From assembly GCA_964392615.1 (NCBI GenBank), contig CAYMRB010000305.1:1-12464 (forward strand): a DNA stretch of 12,464 bases, given 5' to 3'. The translations under genes and the position numbers were made by a program. Source of the DNA: CAYMRB01 sp964392615. Lineage in GTDB: Bacteria > Planctomycetota > UBA8108. Below are positions 6,946-11,660 of the stretch, piece after piece; the first letter of the stretch is position 1; the number at the start of each line of letters is the position of its first letter. The notes beneath the pieces are model-generated. The model was given only the letters and a program-made list of their open reading frames with translations. It did no database searches and was not told where the DNA came from.

Positions 6946-8229
6946 ATGTTGACACTGGTCGTCCTGGCCGCGGGCAAGGGGACGCGTATGCGCTCCGAGC
7001 TCCCGAAAGTGCTCCACCCCCTGCTCGGGATGCCGCTCATCGAGTACGCGTTCGAGAAGGGCGACGCGTTGGGCGTCGATCGCCTCGTCGCGGTCATCGG
7101 GCACGGTCGCGAGCGGATCCAGGCGCAGTACGACGACCGCGATGTCGTCTGGGCGATCCAGGACCAGCAGCTCGGCACCGGCCACGCCGCGCACGTCGGA
7201 GTCGAGGCGTTCTTCGCGTCGGTCGACGACGAGGGCGCGGATGACGCGGACGTCCTGATCGTCAACGGCGACCTGCCCGTCCTGGACCCCGACACCCTGC
7301 GCGCCATGGTCGCGCACCACGACGACTGCGGGGCTGACCTGACGGTCATGACCTGCGACAAGGGCGACTACCCGTTCGGCTTCGGACGGATCGTCCGGGG
7401 CGTGGACGGGGAGTTCCAGGACATCGTCGAGGAGTCCGACGCGGACGAGCAGACGCGGACCATCCCGGAGGTCAACGTCGGCACGTATCTCTTCAAGGCC
7501 GGCGTCTTCCGCGAGTTCTACCAGAAGATCGGCACCGACAACGAGCAGGGCGAGTACTACCTGACCGACGTCGTCGTCGAGACGGCCCGCGCGGGTCGCA
7601 AGGTCGAGACGTTCGAGGTCGAGGACGAGGAAGAGACCGCGCAGGTCAATAGCCAGCGCGAGCTCGCCGAGGTCACGGCCCTCTTGCGCGAGCGCATGGT
7701 CGCGTGGTACCTCGAGTCGGGCGTCAAGATCGACGACCCGTCGAGCGTGTACATCGAGCGCGGCGTCACGATCGCGCCGGGTGCGCATCTGGCGCCCTTC
7801 TGCGTCCTGCGCCGCGGCGTCGAGATCGGTCCCGGTTGCGAGGTCGGCCCGTTCGCGCACCTGCGACCGGGAACGACGCTCGAGGACGGCGCGAGCGTCG
7901 GCAACTTCGTCGAGGTCAAGAATTCGACGCTCGGCAAGGACAGCAAAGCCAGGCACCTGACGTACATCGGCGACGGCGATGTCGGCGCGGACGTCAACGT
8001 CGGCGCCGGGACGATCTTCGCGAATTACGACGGCAACAAGAAGCACCGCACGGTCGTGAAGGACCGCGCCTTCATCGGTAGCGGCACGATTCTGGTCGCG
8101 CCGGTGACGGTCGGCACGGAGGCGTCCACCGGTGCCGGCGCAGTGGTGTTGCGCAATCGGGATGTCGCCGACGGCGATGTCGCGGTCGGCGTGCCCGCGC
8201 GCAGTCTGAAATCGACCCGCGAGAAATAG
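6946..8229 (+). CDS. glmU: Bifunctional UDP-GlcNAc pyrophosphorylase / glucosamine-1-phosphate acetyltransferase
   Basis: 427 residues, a little short of the usual 450-460. The N-terminal uridyltransferase shows VVLAAGKGTRM (5-15), LPKVLH (19-24), QLGTGHA (75-81), the metal-binding NGD (107-109), GFGR (145-148), Glu162, VNVGTYLF (176-183) and QGEYYLTD (201-208). Asn235 lies in VNSQREL. From about residue 265 the left-handed beta-helix begins. It carries RPG (Arg307), VEVKN (Lys325), the acetyltransferase His337 in RHLTYIGD, Tyr340, ANYDG (Asn360) and KKHRT (Lys366). All residues aligned to known catalytic positions of both E. coli active sites appear present. The cytoplasmic enzyme acetylates GlcN-1-P and then makes UDP-GlcNAc for peptidoglycan and lipopolysaccharide. 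ATG 6946 fits the family start, although only a weak ribosome binding site is visible. It follows tRNA-Gln and precedes rplY by 85 nt. Confidence 0.96.
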   Translation: MLTLVVLAAGKGTRMRSELPKVLHPLLGMPLIEYAFEKGDALGVDRLVAVIGHGRERIQAQYDDRDVVWAIQDQQLGTGHAAHVGVEAFFASVDDEGADDADVLIVNGDLPVLDPDTLRAMVAHHDDCGADLTVMTCDKGDYPFGFGRIVRGVDGEFQDIVEESDADEQTRTIPEVNVGTYLFKAGVFREFYQKIGTDNEQGEYYLTDVVVETARAGRKVETFEVEDEEETAQVNSQRELAEVTALLRERMVAWYLESGVKIDDPSSVYIERGVTIAPGAHLAPFCVLRRGVEIGPGCEVGPFAHLRPGTTLEDGASVGNFVEVKNSTLGKDSKARHLTYIGDGDVGADVNVGAGTIFANYDGNKKHRTVVKDRAFIGSGTILVAPVTVGTEASTGAGAVVLRNRDVADGDVAVGVPARSLKSTREK

Positions 8230-8231
8230 CA

Positions 8232-8247
8232 CGGGCTGCGCAGCCCG
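8232..8247 (+). other. Perfect 16-nt palindrome between glmU and rplY
   Basis: CGGGCTGCGCAGCCCG begins 2 nt after the glmU stop. As RNA it would form a GC-rich hairpin with a tiny loop. No T-run follows (AATCGAGAAACC), so it is not a standard terminator; it could be a pause, a mRNA-end stabiliser or a protein site. Confidence 0.45.
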
Positions 8248-8314
8248 AATCGAGAAACCCCGAGAACACCGGCGCCGCAGGCCCGAGAACGAGAACACGA
8301 GCGGAGACGACGTC

Positions 8315-8956
8315 ATGGAAGAGTTCGTACTGAAGGCCGAGATGCGATCCGACTTCGGATCGAAGGCGGCGCGGCGCCTGCGCAACGAAGGGCGCCTGCC
8401 CGCGAACGTCTACGGGCACAAGGAAGACAATGTCGCGGTGACGCTCGACGCCAGCGAGTTCCTGCACTTCTTCGAGGCCGGTCACCGCATGGCCGTGATC
8501 GACGTCGAAGGCAAGCAGGAGCACAGCGTCGTCAAGGAGGTCCAGTACGACGGCATGGGCTCGCACCTGCTGCACGTCGACTTCACCCGGATCGGCCGCG
8601 ACGAGCGCATCCAGATGGCGGTCGCGATCGAGACCTTCGGCGCGCCGAAGGGGCTCTCCGGCGGCGGCGTCCTCGACGTTCCGCACCACGAGCTGCGCCT
8701 CGAGGGCCCGGCCCGCGCGATTCCGGAGCACATCGAGCTGAACATCGAGGAGCTCGGCGTCGGCGACTCCATTCGCATTCGGGATATCCAGGCCCCGGAG
8801 GGTTGCGACGTCCTCGGCGATCCGGACGACGTCGTGGTCATCGTCCACGTGCCGCGCGGCAAGGCCGTGGGCGAGGGCGAGGAAGAGGCCGCGCCGACCG
8901 AGCCCGAGGTCATCGGCCGGACGGCCGATGGCGAGTCTTCGGAGGACGCAAGCTGA
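8315..8956 (+). CDS. rplY: 50S ribosomal protein L25/TL5 (general stress protein CTC)
   Basis: 213 residues from ATG 8315, preceded by GGAGACG at 8303-8309. The 5S-rRNA-binding N-terminal domain shows the typical FGSKAARRLRNEGRLPANVYG (about 14-34) and LLHVDFTRI (about 85-93). The second TL5-type domain follows (IETFGAPKGLSGGGVLDVPHHELRLEGPA, then IPEHIELNIEELGVGDSIRIRDI), making the long CTC form rather than the 95-residue E. coli form. The last 30 residues are an acidic, Glu/Ala/Pro/Ser-rich tail. The protein binds 5S rRNA in the large subunit; the long form is linked to stress tolerance in other bacteria. It precedes pth, a gene pairing common in many phyla. The end of this gene contains the ribosome binding site of pth, and its TGA overlaps the pth start. 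Confidence 0.95.
   Translation: MEEFVLKAEMRSDFGSKAARRLRNEGRLPANVYGHKEDNVAVTLDASEFLHFFEAGHRMAVIDVEGKQEHSVVKEVQYDGMGSHLLHVDFTRIGRDERIQMAVAIETFGAPKGLSGGGVLDVPHHELRLEGPARAIPEHIELNIEELGVGDSIRIRDIQAPEGCDVLGDPDDVVVIVHVPRGKAVGEGEEEAAPTEPEVIGRTADGESSEDAS
8941..8946 (+). promoter_or_regulatory. Ribosome binding site deciding the CTG start of pth
   Basis: GGAGGA lies inside the last codons of rplY, 6 nt before CTG 8953. The spacing is ideal for that codon, and there is no ATG, GTG or TTG in frame near it. Confidence 0.7.
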
Positions 8957-9558
8957 AGTGTATCGTCGGTCTCGGCAATCCGGGCCGGAAGTACGCGGGC
9001 TCGCGGCACAACATCGGCTTCGACGTAGTCGAGTTGTTCGCGGAGCGCGAGGGCTTCGACGCGCCGAGACGCAAGTTCAAGGCCATCTACCGCGAGCGCG
9101 TGCTGCCGCTCGCGGGCGGTGGTGAGAAGGTTTATCTGGTGCGACCGCAGACTTACATGAACCTCAGCGGTCACGCGGTGCGTGACTTCCTCGGCTACTT
9201 CGGTCAGTCGACGGGCGACGACCTGCAGGAGAACCTGCTGGTGGTCCACGACGACCTCGACCTGCCGGAGGGCAAGCTGCGGTTCCGCGCGCGCGGGTCG
9301 GCGGGCGGTCACCGGGGAATCCAGTCGATCATTCAATGCCTCGGCCATGGCCGCTTCGCGCGTTTGAAGATCGGCGTCGGGCGCCGAGACGGGTCCGTCG
9401 TGACGGACTACGTGCTCGAGAAGGTCGACGCCGCGACTCGCGATGTGCTCCAGCGCGCAGCCGAGCTCGGCGCGACGTCCCTGTCGAGCTGGCTCGACGA
9501 TGGAGTCGAGGCGGCCATGCAGCGCTACAACCCGGACCCCGCCGGCGAGGCGGACTGA
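8953..9558 (+). CDS. pth: Peptidyl-tRNA hydrolase, probable CTG start
   Basis: 201 residues if started at CTG 8953. The family opens M-K-x-I-V-G-L-G-N-P-G, and here the frame reads Leu-Lys-Cys-Ile-Val-Gly-Leu-Gly-Asn-Pro-Gly, with CTG exactly at the Met position. CTG overlaps the rplY stop as CTGA and has GGAGGA 6 nt upstream. Catalytic and tRNA-contact residues are present: Asn9, His19 (SRHNIGF), Asn70 (RPQTYMNLSG) and Asp100 (VVHDDLDLP). The loop GSAGGHRGIQSI (115-126) has Arg where E. coli has Asn, a variation I believe also occurs elsewhere. The cytoplasmic enzyme frees tRNAs from aborted peptidyl-tRNA and is normally essential. The length fits the family (about 190). An upstream open frame from 8803 encodes only an Arg-rich shadow of rplY and is rejected as the start. 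Confidence 0.93.
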   Translation: MKCIVGLGNPGRKYAGSRHNIGFDVVELFAEREGFDAPRRKFKAIYRERVLPLAGGGEKVYLVRPQTYMNLSGHAVRDFLGYFGQSTGDDLQENLLVVHDDLDLPEGKLRFRARGSAGGHRGIQSIIQCLGHGRFARLKIGVGRRDGSVVTDYVLEKVDAATRDVLQRAAELGATSLSSWLDDGVEAAMQRYNPDPAGEAD

Positions 9559-9604
9559 TGCGGTCCGGTCATGGAACGAACGTGTCCGGGAGCGGCAGGG
9601 TTTC

Positions 9605-9634
9605 TTGCCGAGCGTCCCGGTTTCTTGGTAGAAG
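9605..9634 (+). promoter_or_regulatory. Candidate promoter for rpsF-ssb-rplI-dnaB
   Basis: TTGCCG (9605-9610), an 18-nt spacer, then TGGTAGAAG, read as an extended -10 (TGn then TAGAAG at 9629-9634). Each hexamer has 4 of 6 consensus bases. The start would be near 9641, leaving a leader of about 90 nt before rpsF. A direct repeat ggtttcttg (9599-9607 and 9619-9627) spans it. Confidence 0.4.
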
Positions 9635-9658
9635 CGGTTACGAGTAATCCTACGATCC

Positions 9659-9680
9659 AGCCCGGGATTCAGCCCGGGCT
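9659..9680 (+). other. Hairpin in rpsF leader
   Basis: AGCCCGGG (9659-9666) pairs fully with CCCGGGCT (9673-9680) around a 6-nt loop ATTCAG. A second possible stem, GATCCGC (9688-9694) with GCGGGATC (9712-9719, one bulged G), lies right next to the ribosome binding site GAGGAGG. S6 or S6:S18 autoregulatory leaders are known before rpsF in other bacteria; whether this is one cannot be told by eye. Confidence 0.45.
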
Positions 9681-9720
9681 TCCCGTCGATCCGCACTCCA
9701 GCAGCGCGGTCGCGGGATCC

Positions 9721-9727
9721 GAGGAGG
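9721..9727 (+). promoter_or_regulatory. Ribosome binding site deciding the TTG start of rpsF
   Basis: GAGGAGG lies 6 nt before TTG 9734, and there is no in-frame ATG or GTG near the family start. The codon therefore reads as fMet, followed by RLYEGLFLFD. Confidence 0.8.
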
Positions 9728-9733
9728 TACGGT

Positions 9734-10207
9734 TTGAGACTCTACGAAGGACTTTTTCTGTTTGACGCGAACCTGGCCTCGCGTGATTGGCCGGGGATCG
9801 AGAAGCATGTCGAGGATCTTCTCAAGCGCTGCTCGGGCAAGCTCGTCTACAGCGAGCGTTGGCCGGATCGCAAGCTGGCGTACGAGATCAGGAATTGCAG
9901 GAAGGGTACGTACTACCTAACCTACTTCAATGCTCCCCCCGAGGGAGTCGCCACGTTGCGCCGCGATTGCCAGCTCTCCGAGCGGGTCTTGAGGGTGATG
10001 GTGACCTGCAACGAGCACACCGAAGAGTTGCTCGAGCAGCGCCGCGCGCGCGCCGAGGCGAGCGAGCAGGAGAGCGACGCGAAGGAAAGCGCCGCCGCTG
10101 CGAAGTCGGAAGCTCCCGCAGAGGTGAAGGCGGCCGAGCCGGTTGCCGCCGAGCCCCCAGCGGAAGCGACGCCTGCGCCGAAGCCCGAGGGGGGCGCGGC
10201 GGAGTAG
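9734..10207 (+). CDS. rpsF: 30S ribosomal protein S6, with long C-terminal tail
   Basis: 157 residues from TTG 9734. The S6 fold occupies about residues 1-97: RLYEGLFLFDANL (strand 1), DWPGIEKHVEDLLKRCSGKL (helix 1), RWPDRKLAYEIRNCRKGTYYLTYF (strands 2-3; RKLAYEI and KGTYYL are the best-known family motifs) and LRRDCQLSERVLRVMVT (helix 2 and strand 4). Residues about 100-157 are a low-complexity tail rich in Glu, Ala, Pro and Lys, with no known fold, making the protein about 50 residues longer than usual. S6 binds the central domain of 16S rRNA as a dimer with S18. The rpsR gene for S18 normally sits just downstream but is not found in this window. The leader contains hairpins, so autoregulation is possible. 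Confidence 0.95.
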   Translation: MRLYEGLFLFDANLASRDWPGIEKHVEDLLKRCSGKLVYSERWPDRKLAYEIRNCRKGTYYLTYFNAPPEGVATLRRDCQLSERVLRVMVTCNEHTEELLEQRRARAEASEQESDAKESAAAAKSEAPAEVKAAEPVAAEPPAEATPAPKPEGGAAE

Positions 10208-10444
10208 TCCGCGGCGCGGTCCGCGCCGCGTTGTCGTGAAGTAGAGGACTGGCTGACGAGGGTCGTCACTCAGTGCTGCAATCGGCAGCACTCAGGGTCG
10301 CCGCAGGACGAACGGAATCCCCAGGCCTCGACGCGCGGCCGCCGTGGTCCGGGACCGGGAGCGCGGGAGTTCGTGCTTCCCAGCAGGCCAACGGGCTGCT
10401 GACTCAAGAGCCGAGAGGCGGCCGCGCCGAGCAAGGAGACGGTC
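10208..10444 (+). other. Structured rpsF-ssb intergenic region
   Basis: No gene was recognised in these 237 nt. Three inverted repeats are visible. First is a 9-bp GC stem just after the rpsF stop: CGCGGCGCG (10210-10218) with CGCGCCGCG (10222-10230), loop GTC, followed by TTGT. Second is an 8-bp stem AGTGCTGC/GCAGCACT (10272-10279, 10285-10292) with loop AATCG, flanked by CACTCAG direct repeats. Third is CAGCAG/CTGCTG (10381-10386, 10396-10401), whose inner part is CC/GG with one G-G mismatch. The first could be a weak terminator or attenuator between rpsF and ssb. The ssb ribosome binding site AAGGAG is at 10433-10438. Confidence 0.5.
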
Positions 10445-10954
10445 ATGTCGAACCTGAACAAGGTCCTGCTGATGGGGCGCCTGACCCGCGATCCGGAACT
10501 GCGGTACACGCCGCAGGGAACGGCGGTGACGGACATCGGTCTGGCGATCAACCGGACGTGGACGGACAATGGCGAGCGACGCGAGGAGGTCACCTTCGTC
10601 GACGTCACCGTCTGGGGGAAGCAAGCGGAGATCCTCCAGCAGTACAAGCGCAAGGGCGATCCGCTGTTCGTCGAGGGGCGACTGCGGCTCGATTCCTGGG
10701 AGAGCCAGGACGGCCAGAAGCGCAGCAAGCTGAAGGTCGTGTGCGACAATTTCCAGTTCATCGGCAACCGCGGCGGCGGAGACACGGGCGGCGGCGGCGC
10801 GCCGCAGGGCTCGTATTCCGCTGGCGGTGCGCGTCCAGCGGTCAGCGAGCCCGCTCCGCCTCCGGCCGGCTACCAGCAGCAGTACGAGTACCAAGCTGGT
10901 TCGCAAGGCTCCGGCGGCGAGAGCCCGGTCGACGACGCCGAGATCCCGTTCTGA
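10445..10954 (+). CDS. ssb: Single-stranded DNA-binding protein
   Basis: 169 residues from ATG 10445 with AAGGAG 6 nt upstream. The OB fold spans about residues 1-108: NLNKVLLMGRLTRDPELRYTP (3-23), AVTDIGLAINRTW (27-39), FVDVTVWGKQAEIL (51-64), KGDPLFVEGRLRLDSWE (70-86) and SKLKVVCDNFQFIG. A Gly/Pro/Gln/Ser-rich flexible linker (about 110-160) leads to the acidic tip DDAEIPF, the conserved docking peptide for DNA repair and replication partners. The protein works as a tetramer coating single-stranded DNA. Placement between rpsF and rplI, followed by dnaB, is typical of replication-translation clusters, but with rpsR absent. Confidence 0.97.
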   Translation: MSNLNKVLLMGRLTRDPELRYTPQGTAVTDIGLAINRTWTDNGERREEVTFVDVTVWGKQAEILQQYKRKGDPLFVEGRLRLDSWESQDGQKRSKLKVVCDNFQFIGNRGGGDTGGGGAPQGSYSAGGARPAVSEPAPPPAGYQQQYEYQAGSQGSGGESPVDDAEIPF

Positions 10955-11135
10955 TCAACTGCCGGCCATTCCGCTCGGCGCGGAAGGCCGGTTCTGAGTG
11001 CCGGATTTCACGATTGCATGATGATTTCGTGAAGTCCGGCACTGAAACTCATCCCCCGGGCGGAGCCGAGCTCACGGCTCTACCCGGGCAATCAACGTTC
11101 TTGCCGGGTCGGAACTCCCGGCCGCGGAGACGACC
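10955..11135 (+). other. ssb-rplI intergenic region with three strong hairpins
   Basis: No reading frame resembling rpsR was found in these 181 nt. Hairpin 1: CCGGCC-a-TTCCGC (10962-10974) pairs with GCGGAAGGCCGG (10980-10991), 12 bp with one bulged A and loop TCGGC, followed by TTCTG. Hairpin 2: 10997-11013 pairs with 11027-11043, 17 bp with one G-U, around a 13-nt loop. Hairpin 3: CCCGGG (11055-11060) and GAGCCG (11063-11068) pair with CGGCTC (11075-11080) and CCCGGG (11083-11088), with a 2x2 internal loop. The rplI ribosome binding site GGAG begins at 11126. Confidence 0.6.
10997..11043 (+). repeat. 17-bp inverted repeat between ssb and rplI
   Basis: The arms AGTGCCGGATTTCACGA and TCGTGAAGTCCGGCACT are complementary over 17 bp; the only non-Watson-Crick position becomes G-U in RNA. 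The loop is 13 nt (TTGCATGATGATT). There is no U-run after it (GAAACTC), so it does not look like a classic terminator. The lower-GC loop stands out from the GC-rich surroundings. It could be an RNA element controlling rplI and dnaB, a protein-binding site, or a dispersed repeat unit. Confidence 0.65.
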
Positions 11136-11660
11136 ATGAGACTGCTGCTACAACGGAATATCGAGAAGCTCGGCAAGATCGGCGACATCGTCGAAGTCGC
11201 GGCCGGGTACGGGCGTAACTTCCTGCTGCCGCAAGGCTTCGCTGTCGAAGTGACGAAGGACAACCTGCACCGCTTCGAGGGCATGAAGCGACGCCTGCTC
11301 GCCCTCGAGGAGGAGACGAAGCAGAAGTTCCAGGTGCTCGCGAAGGAGCTCGAGAAGGCCTCCTGCACGATCATCGCGAACGCGAGCGAGGAAGGTCACC
11401 TCTACGGGTCCGTCGCTGCGCGCGACATCGCGAAGCAGTACGCCAGCGAGGGGCTCGAGATCGAGCCGAAGTGCATCCTCCTCGAAGAGCCGATCAAGGA
11501 GCTCGGCATCTACAAGGTGCGCATTCGCTTGCACCCCGAGGTCGAGTGCGAGGCCAAGGTCTGGGTCGTCAAGGGCGATGACTCCCAGGATGGGGCCGCG
11601 ATGCAGGTGGCTGGCGAGGAGGCCGGCGACGACGGCAACGACGTCGCGTCGTACGAGTGA
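11136..11660 (+). CDS. rplI: 50S ribosomal protein L9
   Basis: 174 residues from ATG 11136, preceded by GGAGACG. The N-terminal rRNA-binding domain shows RLLLQRNIEKLGKIGDIVEVAAGYGRN and then FLLPQGFAVEVT (about 2-40), nearly consensus. A long charged helix follows (about 41-80) that links the two domains. The C-terminal domain shows EEGHLYGSVAARDIAKQ (about 85-101) and IKELGIYKVRIRLHPEVECEAKVWVV (about 119-144). The last 28 residues form an acidic tail (GDDSQDG, GEEAGDDGND) beyond the usual 148. L9 binds the L1 region of 23S rRNA and helps keep reading frame. The stop overlaps the dnaB start as GTGA. Confidence 0.97.
   Translation: MRLLLQRNIEKLGKIGDIVEVAAGYGRNFLLPQGFAVEVTKDNLHRFEGMKRRLLALEEETKQKFQVLAKELEKASCTIIANASEEGHLYGSVAARDIAKQYASEGLEIEPKCILLEEPIKELGIYKVRIRLHPEVECEAKVWVVKGDDSQDGAAMQVAGEEAGDDGNDVASYE

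Noticed and set aside
6779..8229. Functional link between tRNA-Gln and glmU through glutamine-dependent glucosamine supply
   Set aside because: Adjacency alone is weak; no T-box, glmS ribozyme or other glutamine-sensing structure was seen in the 92-nt gap.
8232..8247. Palindrome after glmU as a rho-independent terminator
   Set aside because: No T-run follows and the loop is minimal, so it is listed only as a palindrome.
5680..8385. Minus-strand open frame of 901 codons across Nudix, rex, tRNA-Gln, glmU and rplY
   Set aside because: It is antisense to five well-recognised genes, runs through a tRNA, and its translation is Arg/Asp/Glu-rich with no family features; long antisense frames are expected at this GC content.
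8803..8952. ATG 8803 as start of pth
   Set aside because: It would add 50 Arg-rich residues coded antiphase within rplY; the family start aligns with CTG 8953.
10955..11135. Degenerate rpsR or small protein gene in the ssb-rplI gap
   Set aside because: No frame shows S18 motifs such as the RRFIS or GKILPRR regions; the space is better explained by hairpins.
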